Assembly (NCBI GenBank): GCA_002282555.1
Contig: NCJR01000001.1
Coordinates: forward strand, 1-26,159
From: Rhodobacterales bacterium 34-62-10
GTDB lineage: Bacteria; Pseudomonadota; Alphaproteobacteria; Rhodobacterales; Rhodobacteraceae
Direction: 5' to 3'
Length of the DNA: 26,159 bases
Shown here: positions 6,343-14,620 of the stretch, piece by piece
How the letters are laid out: every line of letters starts with the position of its first letter
How positions within the stretch are numbered: the first letter of the stretch is position 1
Program-made: the position numbers and the translations under genes
The notes under the pieces: model-generated
What the model saw: the letters and a program-made list of their open reading frames with translations, nothing else
Databases searched by the model: none
What the model was told of the DNA's origin: nothing

Positions 6343-7839
6343 GTGACAAAACCCGTGCCGACCGTTACCCCGAACACGTGGGAATTTCTGCGTGACCCGA
6401 TGATCACGCCGACCGGCTTTCGCGAATATGACGCGCGCTGGAAATATCCCGACCAGATCAACCTGCCGGGCATCACGGCATTGGGTCTTGGCCTTGGCAC
6501 CCAGATGAAGCGGCGCGGCATCGCGCCTGTGATCGCGGTGGGCAATGACTACCGCGACTATTCTCTGTCGATCAAGAACGCGCTGATACTCGGGCTGATG
6601 CAGGCAGGGATTACGGTCAAGGATATCGGGCCGGCTCTGTCGCCGATGGCTTATTTCGCGCAGTTCCATCTGGATGTGCCCGCCGTTGCCATGGTCACGG
6701 CCAGCCACAATCCCAATGGTTGGACCGGGGTGAAGATGGGCTTTGACCGTCCCCTGACCCATGGGCCCGACGAAATGGCCGAGTTGCGCGATATCGTGTT
6801 GAGCGGCACAGGTGAGGCTGCCCCCGGTGGCGCCTATGAATTCGTTGACGGTGTGCGTGACGCCTATCTTGATGATCTGGTGGGCGATTTCCGCATGACC
6901 CGCAAGCTGCGCGTTGTCTGCGCTACGGGCAACGGCACGGCGTCTGCCTTTGCGCCTGAATTGTTCCGTCGTCTGGGGGTCGAGGTGATCCCCTCGCACA
7001 ACACGCTGGACTACACCTTCCCGCATTACAACCCGAACCCCGAAGCGTTGGAAATGCTGCATGACATGTCAGACAGCGTGAAAGCATCTGGCGCGGATTT
7101 CGCGCTGGGATTTGATGGTGACGGCGACCGTTGCGGTGTTGTCGATGACGAGGGCGAGGAAATTTTTGCCGACAAGATGGGGGTCATCATGGCCCGCGAT
7201 CTGTCGAAGCTTTACCCCGGCAGCACATTTGTTGCGGATGTGAAATCGACGGGTCTGTTCGCGTCAGACCCTGAATTGATCAAAAACGGCGTCAAAGCCG
7301 ATTACTGGAAAACCGGGCACAGCCACATGAAACGCCGGGTCAAGGAACTGGGCGCGCTGGCCGGATTCGAGAAGTCAGGACATTACTTCCTAGCTGGTCC
7401 TATCGGACGCGGTTATGACTGCGGGATGCGCGTCGCGGTCGAGATTTGCAAGTTGATGGACCGCAACCCTGATATGTCCATGTCCGACCTTCGCCGCGCG
7501 TTGCCGCAGACCTGGGCCACACCGACCATGTCGCCCTATTGCGCCGATACCGAAAAATATCAGGTGCTTGAGCGGTTGGTAGCCAAATTGGTCGCCAAGC
7601 ATGATGCGGGTGAGACGCTGGCCGGCCGAAAGATCGCGCAAGTGGTCACGGTCAACGGCGCGCGTGTCATTCTGGACAATGGCGGCTGGGGTCTGGTGCG
7701 CGCCTCGTCGAACACGCCCAATCTGGTCGTGGTCTGCGAAAGCCCGGAGTCCGAGGCCGAAATGCGCGCGATCTTTGCCGAGATCGACGCGGTGATCCGG
7801 ACCGAGCCCAGCGTGGGCGATTACGACCAGACGATCTGA
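6343..7839 (+). CDS. Phosphomannomutase/phosphoglucomutase (alpha-D-phosphohexomutase)
   Basis: A 498-residue enzyme of the alpha-D-phosphohexomutase superfamily, AlgC/ManB-like, which interconverts hexose 6-phosphates and 1-phosphates to feed nucleotide sugars for surface polysaccharide. All four active-site loops are visible: the phosphoserine loop TASHNP (Ser121), the magnesium loop DGDGDR (258-263), the sugar-specificity loop GFEKSGH (341-347) and the phosphate-binding loop RASSNTPN (453-460). The GEKSGH-like loop fits dual glucose/mannose specificity, but substrate choice is not certain. The start is GTG at 6343, 29 bases after kdsA, with only a weak ribosome-binding site (AGAAAG); no better start is present. 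It is the last gene before the terminator at 7862-7887 and is probably the end of the kpsT-kpsE-kdsA operon. Confidence 0.92.
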   Translation: MTKPVPTVTPNTWEFLRDPMITPTGFREYDARWKYPDQINLPGITALGLGLGTQMKRRGIAPVIAVGNDYRDYSLSIKNALILGLMQAGITVKDIGPALSPMAYFAQFHLDVPAVAMVTASHNPNGWTGVKMGFDRPLTHGPDEMAELRDIVLSGTGEAAPGGAYEFVDGVRDAYLDDLVGDFRMTRKLRVVCATGNGTASAFAPELFRRLGVEVIPSHNTLDYTFPHYNPNPEALEMLHDMSDSVKASGADFALGFDGDGDRCGVVDDEGEEIFADKMGVIMARDLSKLYPGSTFVADVKSTGLFASDPELIKNGVKADYWKTGHSHMKRRVKELGALAGFEKSGHYFLAGPIGRGYDCGMRVAVEICKLMDRNPDMSMSDLRRALPQTWATPTMSPYCADTEKYQVLERLVAKLVAKHDAGETLAGRKIAQVVTVNGARVILDNGGWGLVRASSNTPNLVVVCESPESEAEMRAIFAEIDAVIRTEPSVGDYDQTI

Positions 7840-7861
7840 GGTTTCATTCAGCCGAAGTGAC

Positions 7862-7887
7862 AAAGGCCCCGGATTTCCGGGGCCTTT
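7862..7887. terminator. Bidirectional intrinsic terminator
   Basis: A perfect 11-base-pair stem (AAAGGCCCCGG pairing with CCGGGGCCTTT) closes a four-base ATTT loop and is followed by a further T on the plus strand; the A run on the left serves as the T run for the minus strand. It stands between the convergent phosphohexomutase gene (stop at 7839) and dcp (stop at 7894), and so can end transcription from both sides. Confidence 0.9.
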
Positions 7888-7893
7888 TGCATA

Positions 7894-9906
7894 TCAAGCA
7901 GCCAGCCCGCGGCCTTTCAGAAGCGCGTCCACTCCGGGCAGACGCCCACGGAAGGCGGTATAGAGTTCGGCCGGGTCTTTCGATCCACCCTTGGACAGGA
8001 TGAATTCCTCCAACGCCTTGGCGCGCTCAGGATCAAAGGGGCTGCCTGCTTCCTCAAACGCGGCGAAAGCGTCGGCGTCCATCACCTCGGACCACATGTA
8101 GCTGTAGTAGCCACTGGAATAGCCGTCGCCCGAAAAGACATGCGCGAAATGCGGCGTGGCGTGGCGCATGGCGATGGTGCGCGGCATGCCCAGTTCGGCC
8201 AGCACCTCGGCCTGTTTCGCCATCGGATCAGCGGGCGGCGCCCCCTCGTGAAAGGCCAGATCGACAAGGGCCGAGGCCACATATTCAACCGTCTGGAATC
8301 CCATATCAAAGGTCGCAGCCCCCAGCAGACGGTCCAGCATATCGCGCGGCATGGGCTGCCCCGTTTCAGCATGGGTGGCAAATTCAGCCAGAACCACGGG
8401 TACCTCCAGCCAGTGTTCATAAAGCTGGCTTGGCAGTTCGACAAAATCGCGCGCCACGGATGTGCCCGAGATGGACGGATAGGTCACGTTCGACAGCATC
8501 TGATGCAGTGCATGGCCAAATTCATGGAACAATGTGCGCGCATCATCATAGGACAGAAGCGCCGGTTCGCCCTTGGCGAAGTTGCACACGTTGATCACGA
8601 TCGGATGGCGGGTCGTGGGGTATTTCGCCTGCGACTGCATTGCAGAACACCAAGCACCGGACCGTTTCGAGCCGCGGGCAAAGTAATCCCCTATGAACAC
8701 GGCGACATGCTGGCCGTTGCGCGTCACCTCCCACGCGCGGGCGTCGGGGTGATAGAGCGGCACATCCAACGGCGCAAAGTCCAATCCGAACAGGCGGTTG
8801 GCGCAGGCGAAACTGGCTTCGATCATTCGGTCCAGTTGCAGGTACGGTTTCAGGGTGGCCTCATCCAGATCATGCTCGGCCTGGCGGCGGCGTGCGGCAT
8901 AATAGTGCCAGTCCCATGGCTCCAGATCGCCGTTGATGCCATCCTCGTGCATCATGCGCTCCAGCACCTTGGCATCCGCCTCGGCCTGCGCGCGGGCGGG
9001 GGTCCAGACGGCCATCAGCAGATCGCGCACGGCATCCGGCGTGCGCGCCATTTCAGTCTCCAGCTTGTAGGCGGCAAAACTATCATAGCCCAGAAGGGCC
9101 GCGCGTTCGGCGCGCAGTGCAAGGATTTCGGCAGCAATGGCCCGGTTGTCCGTTTCGCCGCCATTTGCACCGCGCGCGACCGAGGCGCGCCACGCCATCT
9201 CGCGCAGGTCGCGGCGGGGCGAGAACTGCAGGAATGGCGTGACGAGCGAGCGTGACAGGGTGATGACCGGACCACCCGCTCCCTTTTCTTGGCCGGCAGA
9301 GCGCGCCGCCGAGACAAGAAACCCGGGCAGGCCTTGCAGATCACCCTCGGACAGGGGCAGCGCCCACGACCGTTCATCCGCCAGCAGGTTTTGCGTGAAC
9401 TGCGTGCCCAGCACGGCGAGCCTTGATTTGATCGCGGCCATCCGCGCATCCTCGGCACCGGTCAGGGCGGCGCCAGAGCGAACGAAACCGCGATGGGTCA
9501 GCATCAGGACGCGGGCTTGTTCGTCGCTCAATCCCAGATCATCGCGCCGCGCCCAAAGGTCCGCTACCCGCGCAAACAGCGCCTTGTTTGCGGTGATTTC
9601 TGCCGAATGGGCAGCCAAGCGGGGTGAAAAGGCGCGCTGCAATTCCTCGCGCGCGGGCGTGCTGTCGGCACCGGCCACTGTGTAGAATACGGAAAGCACC
9701 TGATCCAGGTCCTTGCCCGCCGCCTCCAATGCGCCGACAGTATTGTCGAAATCGGGTGTTTCGGGGTTTGTGGCGATGGCGTCCACCTCCGCCTTATGGC
9801 TGGCAAGGGCCGCGTCAAAGGCCGGTGCGAAATCCGCGTCCGTGATCCGGTCAAAGGGGGCCAGACCGAAGGGGGTGGTCCATGTCTCAAGCAGCGGGTT
9901 GGTCAT
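7894..9906 (-). CDS. dcp: M3 family zinc metallopeptidase, peptidyl-dipeptidase Dcp type
   Basis: A 670-residue M3-family zinc peptidase that resembles Dcp, which removes dipeptides from the C-termini of short peptides; OpdA is the main alternative within the family. The zinc site is clear: HEFGH at residues 461-465 and the third ligand Glu490 in DFVELPSQ. The flanking text (KRSGAW, VINVCNFAKGEPALL, SGTSVARDFVE) resembles E. coli Dcp (about 680 residues) more closely than OpdA. No signal peptide is seen, so it is presumably cytoplasmic. The ATG at 9904-9906 lies inside the end of the HesA/MoeB gene (20-base overlap), with AGGA about 10 bases upstream, so translation is likely coupled. It converges on the polysaccharide operon at the shared terminator. 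Confidence 0.92.
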   Translation of the reverse strand: MTNPLLETWTTPFGLAPFDRITDADFAPAFDAALASHKAEVDAIATNPETPDFDNTVGALEAAGKDLDQVLSVFYTVAGADSTPAREELQRAFSPRLAAHSAEITANKALFARVADLWARRDDLGLSDEQARVLMLTHRGFVRSGAALTGAEDARMAAIKSRLAVLGTQFTQNLLADERSWALPLSEGDLQGLPGFLVSAARSAGQEKGAGGPVITLSRSLVTPFLQFSPRRDLREMAWRASVARGANGGETDNRAIAAEILALRAERAALLGYDSFAAYKLETEMARTPDAVRDLLMAVWTPARAQAEADAKVLERMMHEDGINGDLEPWDWHYYAARRRQAEHDLDEATLKPYLQLDRMIEASFACANRLFGLDFAPLDVPLYHPDARAWEVTRNGQHVAVFIGDYFARGSKRSGAWCSAMQSQAKYPTTRHPIVINVCNFAKGEPALLSYDDARTLFHEFGHALHQMLSNVTYPSISGTSVARDFVELPSQLYEHWLEVPVVLAEFATHAETGQPMPRDMLDRLLGAATFDMGFQTVEYVASALVDLAFHEGAPPADPMAKQAEVLAELGMPRTIAMRHATPHFAHVFSGDGYSSGYYSYMWSEVMDADAFAAFEEAGSPFDPERAKALEEFILSKGGSKDPAELYTAFRGRLPGVDALLKGRGLAA

Positions 9907-10972
9907 CGGTCATGTCCTTGGTTTTGCGGGATGCAGCGCAGGCGGGGCAATCGTCGCGCTTGTGCAGGCGAATCGTGCGGTGTTCGGCATGAAGCGCGTC
10001 ATGGATCAGCATTCGCCCGCGCAGGTCTTGCCCCGCGCCAGTGATCAGTTTGATCGCCTCAAGCGCCATCATGGACCCGATCACGCCAGGCAGGGGGCCG
10101 ATCACTCCGGCCTCGGCACAACTTGGGGCCAGACCGGGGGCGGCGGCTTGCGGGAAGATGCATTGATAGCAGGGGCCGCCGCGCGCAGGGTCGAACAAGG
10201 CAATCTGCCCTTCCCATTGCGACAAAGCACCTGAAATCAGAGGCTTGCCCAAAGCAACGGCAGATTCATTCACCAGATAGCGGGTTGCGCTGTCATCGGT
10301 GCCGTCAAGGATCAGGTCGTAATCGGCAAAAAGATCGCGGGCCATATCTGCCGTCATGCGGCGGTTATAGGGCCGCACTGTCACGAATGGATTTTGTGCG
10401 CGCATGGCCGTTTCTGCGGAAAAGACCTTGGGCATGCCGATGCGCGCATCCGTATGGATCACCTGACGCTGAAGGTTGGAATTGTCCACTGTGTCATCGT
10501 CGATTACGCCGATCGTGCCTACTCCACCGGCGGCGAGATAGAGCAGCGCGGACGATCCCAAGCCGCCAGCACCAATCACCAGCACGCGCGCGTCCTTGAG
10601 CTTGCGTTGTCCGGTGCCGCCCACCTCGCGCAGCACGATGTGCCGGGCATAGCGGTCCAGTTCAGTATCCGAGAAAGGGCCAGTTGGCGCCGTTTGCGCA
10701 GGATCATAAGCGGTGCCGTCTGCCTGCACGCGCAAACGCGCCAACAGCGCGCGATAGGTCAGGATCAGGGCTGCGAAGCCGCCGAGCAACAGCCATGGCG
10801 CGGCGCTGCCGCCGGTTGTCTGGCGCAACGACGCCTCGGGCGGCAGGGTCAGGTGGATCACCACAACCCCCACCCACAGGAAAGCGATCATCACCCAACG
10901 CATCCTGCGTGGCGTGCCCATGAAGGACCCGACACCCCACAGGACAGCTGCCATTATAAAGACAAAGGCCAT
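9887..10972 (-). CDS. moeB: HesA/MoeB/ThiF family adenylyltransferase with N-terminal membrane anchor
   Basis: A 361-residue E1-like adenylyltransferase. The family activates the C-terminal glycine of small ubiquitin-like sulfur carriers such as MoaD or ThiS using ATP. The catalytic domain starts near residue 103 (RYARHIVLREVGG), with nucleotide loop GAGGLGS at 134-140, NSNLQRQ at 164-170, DGTDD at 223-227 and the zinc-binding pairs C268/C271 and C342/C345. A further Cys285 sits in the SCAEAGV motif. E. coli MoeB has about 249 residues; the extra ~100 N-terminal residues hold three hydrophobic spans (about 3-20, 25-43 and 58-76), so the enzyme is probably tethered to the inner membrane. The start ATG at 10970-10972 follows the dut stop by three bases. 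Whether it serves molybdopterin, thiamin or another carrier is open. Confidence 0.8.
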   Translation of the reverse strand: MAFVFIMAAVLWGVGSFMGTPRRMRWVMIAFLWVGVVVIHLTLPPEASLRQTTGGSAAPWLLLGGFAALILTYRALLARLRVQADGTAYDPAQTAPTGPFSDTELDRYARHIVLREVGGTGQRKLKDARVLVIGAGGLGSSALLYLAAGGVGTIGVIDDDTVDNSNLQRQVIHTDARIGMPKVFSAETAMRAQNPFVTVRPYNRRMTADMARDLFADYDLILDGTDDSATRYLVNESAVALGKPLISGALSQWEGQIALFDPARGGPCYQCIFPQAAAPGLAPSCAEAGVIGPLPGVIGSMMALEAIKLITGAGQDLRGRMLIHDALHAEHRTIRLHKRDDCPACAASRKTKDMTDDQPAA

Positions 10973-10975
10973 GTG

Positions 10976-11437
10976 TCAGCCCCGCCCTGTCGAGCCGAAT
11001 CCGCCCTGCCCGCGGTCAGTGTCGTCCAGCATATCGACCAGATCAAAAGACGCGCGCAGCACGGGGGCAACGACCATCTGCGCGATGCGGTCGCCATGGG
11101 CTATGTGGAACGCCTCGTCCCCGGAATTCAATAGGATGACCCCAAGCGGTCCGCGATAATCACTGTCGATGGTTCCGGGGCTATTGGGCAGCGTGATGCC
11201 ATGTTTGAGGGCGAGGCCGGATCGCGGCCTTATCTGTACCTCATGGCCCTCTGGGATGGCCAACCTGAGACCGGTCGGCACCAACGCGCGCGCACCGGGG
11301 AGCAATGTCATACCATTCCTTTGATCGGGTGGAAAGTTGGCGCGCAGATCCGCCCCCGCCGCCCCTTCTGTGGCGTAGGCAGGCAAGGGAATCTCTGGGT
11401 CGGCGTCCGATGTTCGGGTGCAGCGGATGGTCGGCAT
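10976..11437 (-). CDS. dut: Deoxyuridine 5'-triphosphate nucleotidohydrolase (dUTPase)
   Basis: A 153-residue trimeric-type dUTPase that hydrolyses dUTP to dUMP and pyrophosphate, keeping uracil out of DNA and supplying dUMP for thymidylate synthesis. All five family motifs are present: AGADLR (27-32), PRSGL (71-75), GTIDSDYRG with catalytic Asp91 (88-96), GDRIAQ (115-120) and the C-terminal glycine-rich arm [12 protein letters not shown] (142-153). The ATG at 11437 is preceded by AGAAGG with good spacing, so the 56 upstream in-frame codons are not part of the protein. It is followed closely by the HesA/MoeB gene (three-base gap) and then dcp, forming one likely transcript. Confidence 0.96.
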   Translation of the reverse strand: MPTIRCTRTSDADPEIPLPAYATEGAAGADLRANFPPDQRNGMTLLPGARALVPTGLRLAIPEGHEVQIRPRSGLALKHGITLPNSPGTIDSDYRGPLGVILLNSGDEAFHIAHGDRIAQMVVAPVLRASFDLVDMLDDTDRGQGGFGSTGRG

Positions 11438-11577
11438 GATGCGCCTTCTGACTTGGGTTTTGTCCGTCAACGGCCCCCGTCTTGGCGGGTCGGAACGGGC
11501 ATTGCTTGCTTTCAGACATAACCGAAAGGTCCGGTCTTGCAAGGCATCACCGGGTTTTGATCGCATTGGTGCTGAGG

Positions 11578-11605
11578 ATGCTAGGTCGTTGGACCTTTGC
11601 AGCAT
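11578..11605. other. Imperfect inverted repeat in the dut / secreted-protein intergenic region
   Basis: Bases 11578-11587 (ATGCTAGGTC) can pair with GACCT at 11592-11596 and AGCAT at 11601-11605, giving ten pairs around a GTTG loop with a four-base bulge (TTGC). It lies in the 276-base gap between the divergent dut gene and the FG-GAP-like gene. No T tract follows. It could be an operator, a leader hairpin or chance; nothing else distinctive was seen in this gap. Confidence 0.3.
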
Positions 11606-11713
11606 ACCATTGCTTGCAGGATTGGATTGGGCGTTGCATCACATGCGGGCGGATCAGCGCGTGCGGCTTGCAGCGATTATCCCGAGCGTTTTTTGAAAGT
11701 TGGGCACAATTTA

Positions 11714-12541
11714 ATGTCAAATTATTTCCATTATCACACAATTATATTCTGTTTTCTGGCAATATTCGCAACAGATGCGCCACTTCGGGCTGACATCACG
11801 CAGACATCCGTGGAAGGACAGCGGAACGCTATAGAGGCGCCCCTGCCCTGGCCGGTAGAGGCTGTTCTGTCAGAGCCCACTGATCGCTATCCACATGATG
11901 TCTTGGGACGCATTCCGGCTTTCACACGATTGACGGTCACGGCCGAGATGTGCACGGACTGCGCTGTGCCGCAGGTGACGGCAGGGCTGACGCTTGCCGC
12001 GCCATTGGTGTTTGAAGATGTGGCCCCGCGTCTTTGGGATGTGACAGGCGATGATCGTCCCGAGATTGTCGTGGTGCAAAGCCACGAACAGCTGGGCGCG
12101 CGGTTGACGGTCTGGTCGCTGCGCGAGGCCGGACAGCCGCATGATCCGTTGTTTCATATGATTGCCGCGACCGATTTCATCGGGACGCGGTTCCGGTGGC
12201 TTGCCCCGTTTGGGATTGGTGATTTCACCGGCGACGGCCGGATCGAGATGGCTTATGTCGAGACCCCGCACCTGGGCAAGACTCTGCGCCTTGTCGCGTT
12301 GGAAGGCGACCGTCTGGTGGAAAGAGCGGCCTTGTCAGGCGTCACGAACCACCGGATCGGAGAGGAGGCTATCGCAGGCGGCGTGCGTTCTTGCGATGGT
12401 CGCAGCGAGGCGGTTCTGGCCTCTGCCGACTGGCGGCGGATCGTGGCGGTCAGATGGGTCGATGGCGGGCTTGTGCGTCAGGACATAGGACCGCTGCGCG
12501 ATGCGGGGGACTGGGCTCAAGCATTGCTCTGCCCGCGCTAA
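11714..12541 (+). CDS. Exported FG-GAP/VCBS repeat-like protein, function unknown
   Basis: A 275-residue protein with a probable signal peptide (hydrophobic stretch about residues 9-20, possible cleavage after the PLRA at 23-26), so it is likely periplasmic or secreted. Two FG-GAP/VCBS-type calcium-loop motifs are visible, DVTGDDRPEI (109-118) and DFTGDGRIEM (170-179), suggesting part of a beta-propeller. Four cysteines in the mature part (C80, C83, the one in GVRSCDG, and one near the C-terminus) could form disulfides. The ATG at 11714 gives the only sensible signal peptide, but no strong ribosome-binding site precedes it. The first 60 bases are only about 27% GC (16 of 60 counted), unlike the rest of the window. 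It lies between coaBC and dut on the opposite strand and ends eight bases before coaBC. No specific role is known. Confidence 0.7.
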   Translation: MSNYFHYHTIIFCFLAIFATDAPLRADITQTSVEGQRNAIEAPLPWPVEAVLSEPTDRYPHDVLGRIPAFTRLTVTAEMCTDCAVPQVTAGLTLAAPLVFEDVAPRLWDVTGDDRPEIVVVQSHEQLGARLTVWSLREAGQPHDPLFHMIAATDFIGTRFRWLAPFGIGDFTGDGRIEMAYVETPHLGKTLRLVALEGDRLVERAALSGVTNHRIGEEAIAGGVRSCDGRSEAVLASADWRRIVAVRWVDGGLVRQDIGPLRDAGDWAQALLCPR

Positions 12542-12549
12542 AAACCCGC

Positions 12550-13743
12550 TTAACACAGCACGGCGGCAATCCTTGCGGCCAGTTTATCAGCCACGGATTG
12601 TTTCGACATTCTCGGCCACTCCTCGACCCCGTCGGCGGTGATCAAGTGGACTGCGTTTTCTGTCCCTCCCATAATTCCTGTGGCTGGGCTCACGTCATTG
12701 GCGAGGATCCAGTCACAGCCTTTGCGAACCCGTTTGGCAGTGGCATGGGTGATCACATCATCTGTTTCGGCAGCGAAGCCCACGACAAGCGTTGGCCGGT
12801 CGGTTTTGCGCTGGCTGATCGTGGCCAGGATGTCGGGGTTTTCGGCAAATTCCAGCACCGGCAGGCGGCCTGCATCCTTTTTGATTTTCGAGAGGGACGC
12901 CGAGGCCACGCGCCAGTCAGCGACGGCGGCGGCGAAGATGGCGGCATCGGCGGGCAGCGCCTCCTCGACCGCTTGCAGCATTTGCTGCGCGGTCTCGATC
13001 CGCACGACGCGCACACCTGCGGGCGGTGCCGCATCAGCGGGTCCGGTCACGAAGATCACGTCCGCGCCCAAAGCGGCCAGCGCCCGCGCAATCGCCGTGC
13101 CCTGTGCGCCTGAAGAACGATTGGCGATATAGCGCACGGGGTCGATGGGTTCATGGGTCGGGCCAGAGGTCACAAGGATTCGTTTGCCTGTCAGAGGACC
13201 CTGCCCCAGCGCAGTCTCGACCGCCGCGACAATCTCAAGCGGTTCCGACATGCGCCCGGGACCATATTCACCGCAGGCCATGTCGCCGGAATTCGGGCCC
13301 TGCACACGGATACCATCAGCCAGAAGCTGCGCCAAATTGCGTTGTGTTGCCGGGTGATCCCACATGCGAACATTCATCGCGGGCGCGATGAGAACAGGGG
13401 TATCTGTTGCCATCAGCAAGGTCGAGGCCAGATCATTGGCGTGACCATGGGCCATCTTTGCCATAAGGTCGGCGGTCGCGGGGGCCACCACCACCAGATC
13501 GGCAACGCGGGACAGTTGGATATGGCCCATCTCGGCCTCATCGGTCAGATCGAAAAGATCGGAGTACACCTTTTCACCTGTAAGGGCCGACACCGAAAGC
13601 GATGTTACGAATTCCGAACCAGCGCGGGTCAGAACGGGTGTGACCGCAGCCCCCCGTTCCCGCAGGCGGCGGATCAGGTCGAGCGACTTATAGGCGGCGA
13701 TGCCGCCGCCGATAATCAGAAGAATACGTTTTCCTGCCAGCAT
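12550..13743 (-). CDS. coaBC: Bifunctional phosphopantothenoylcysteine decarboxylase / phosphopantothenate-cysteine ligase
   Basis: A 397-residue bifunctional coenzyme A enzyme. The N-terminal CoaC half (to about residue 180) is the FMN-dependent decarboxylase, with catalytic His74 (MGHIQLSR), the PAMN motif (121-124) and Cys157 (GDMACGEYGPGRM). The C-terminal CoaB half (from about residue 187) joins cysteine to 4'-phosphopantothenate using CTP, with VTSGPTHEPIDPVR, Asn208 (YIANRSSG), AAVADW and the lysine-rich KIKK segment. The length is normal for the fusion. The ATG at 13743 has an excellent GGAGGGT ribosome-binding site. The 67-base gap upstream could hold its promoter; TTGTCA, 17 bases, TAGTGT is a weak possibility. 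It converges with the FG-GAP-like gene with only eight bases between the stops. Confidence 0.96.
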   Translation of the reverse strand: MLAGKRILLIIGGGIAAYKSLDLIRRLRERGAAVTPVLTRAGSEFVTSLSVSALTGEKVYSDLFDLTDEAEMGHIQLSRVADLVVVAPATADLMAKMAHGHANDLASTLLMATDTPVLIAPAMNVRMWDHPATQRNLAQLLADGIRVQGPNSGDMACGEYGPGRMSEPLEIVAAVETALGQGPLTGKRILVTSGPTHEPIDPVRYIANRSSGAQGTAIARALAALGADVIFVTGPADAAPPAGVRVVRIETAQQMLQAVEEALPADAAIFAAAVADWRVASASLSKIKKDAGRLPVLEFAENPDILATISQRKTDRPTLVVGFAAETDDVITHATAKRVRKGCDWILANDVSPATGIMGGTENAVHLITADGVEEWPRMSKQSVADKLAARIAAVLC

Positions 13744-13810
13744 GCGCCGACCCTCCGCCAGTTACGCTGACACTATGGCCCATGCGTCAGGCTGACAAGG
13801 CCAAGGCAGA

Positions 13811-14620
13811 TCATCCCTTGTTGCGAAACACCGCGCAGGGATCAGGACGGTCCACGGCCGGCGATGACAGCATGACGTCGAACCTGCCCGGGGTGCCTGC
13901 GCCATCTTCCTGCTGGCCGATTGTGAGGATATCGAGATCGGGACGCAATCTGGCAAGATAAGCTGGCACGCCGCCATCCTCGCGCGCATGTCCATTGCCG
14001 GTAATTACAACGACCGGACCGCCAGTTTCGTCCAAGGCCCGCAAGGTCGCGCGCGCCAGAACCGCATCGCGCAGGCGTTGCAGGTCGACCATCATGGGCA
14101 GCATTTCGGGCGGCATCGCATTGCAATGGGCCTGTTGCTGCAAATCTTCCTGTGCAGCTTGATCTTCAGCGGGCAAAGGCGTCGTCAGGCCGTAATCAGC
14201 AGCGTCATCCCCAAAACTTTCTGCGATCCCAACCTGCATGGCGGCACGAGCCGCATCGCGGGGAACTGCTGCACCATAGATCGCAGCATCTGGGGCTGCA
14301 GTGAAAATCGGGTGATACATGGCGAAATCAGGCCAGCCGCTGTCTGCCCAGCCCAGATCCTGGGCCAGACCTGCTTGATTTGCACGATTGTCCGGAGTGA
14401 CTTTACTCGCCTGTGCTTCGGTCAGCATCTCGAAGATGAGGGCACCAGGCTGACCATGGGATACGATTTCGGCTTGCACACTATGATGGGCGGGGTTGTC
14501 ATGCACCTCGCCCACGATGACCACTTGGGCGGACGTCATCCGGTCCAGCAGGTCTTGAGACAATGGGCCCGCGAAGGCGGGCCCACAGGCGAATGCGGCA
14601 ATCAGAACAAGACGTCTCAT
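13811..14620 (-). CDS. ChaN family protein (heme-binding/uptake type), probably periplasmic
   Basis: A 269-residue protein of the ChaN family (formerly DUF399). Members in Campylobacter bind heme and are linked to iron acquisition. The motif GEVHDNPAHH (37-46) and the VVVITGNGHAREDGGVPAYL block (about 203-222) are characteristic of the fold, related to the EreA/ChaN superfamily. The N-terminus is a signal peptide (MRRLVLIAAF, with a likely cut after AFA at residue 17). A cysteine at position 12 lacks a proper lipobox, so I predict a soluble periplasmic protein rather than a lipoprotein. The start codon overlaps the rpoH stop in an ATGA arrangement (14617-14620), so its translation is coupled to that of the sigma factor. 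The heme ligand cannot be assigned from sequence alone. Confidence 0.83.
   Translation of the reverse strand: MRRLVLIAAFACGPAFAGPLSQDLLDRMTSAQVVIVGEVHDNPAHHSVQAEIVSHGQPGALIFEMLTEAQASKVTPDNRANQAGLAQDLGWADSGWPDFAMYHPIFTAAPDAAIYGAAVPRDAARAAMQVGIAESFGDDAADYGLTTPLPAEDQAAQEDLQQQAHCNAMPPEMLPMMVDLQRLRDAVLARATLRALDETGGPVVVITGNGHAREDGGVPAYLARLRPDLDILTIGQQEDGAGTPGRFDVMLSSPAVDRPDPCAVFRNKG

Noticed and set aside
6115..7062. A 315-codon minus-strand open frame across kdsA and the phosphohexomutase gene
   Set aside because: It crosses two firmly identified plus-strand genes and shows no protein-family features.
8140..9255. A 371-codon plus-strand open frame opposite dcp
   Set aside because: It lies wholly antisense to a well-recognised peptidase gene, its translation resembles no family I know, and long antisense frames are expected in high-GC coding DNA.
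12538..12554. CTAA and TTAAC near the coaBC stop as a CtrA site
   Set aside because: The spacer is eight bases and the position lies between two convergent stop codons, where regulation of initiation is not expected.
13786..13796. GTCAG-G-CTGAC inverted repeat upstream of coaBC
   Set aside because: Only five base pairs; too short to call an operator without conservation data.
14585..14587. Cys12 of the ChaN-like protein as a lipidation site
   Set aside because: The three residues before it (AFA) do not fit a lipobox and the hydrophobic region before it is too short; a signal peptidase I site after residue 17 fits better.
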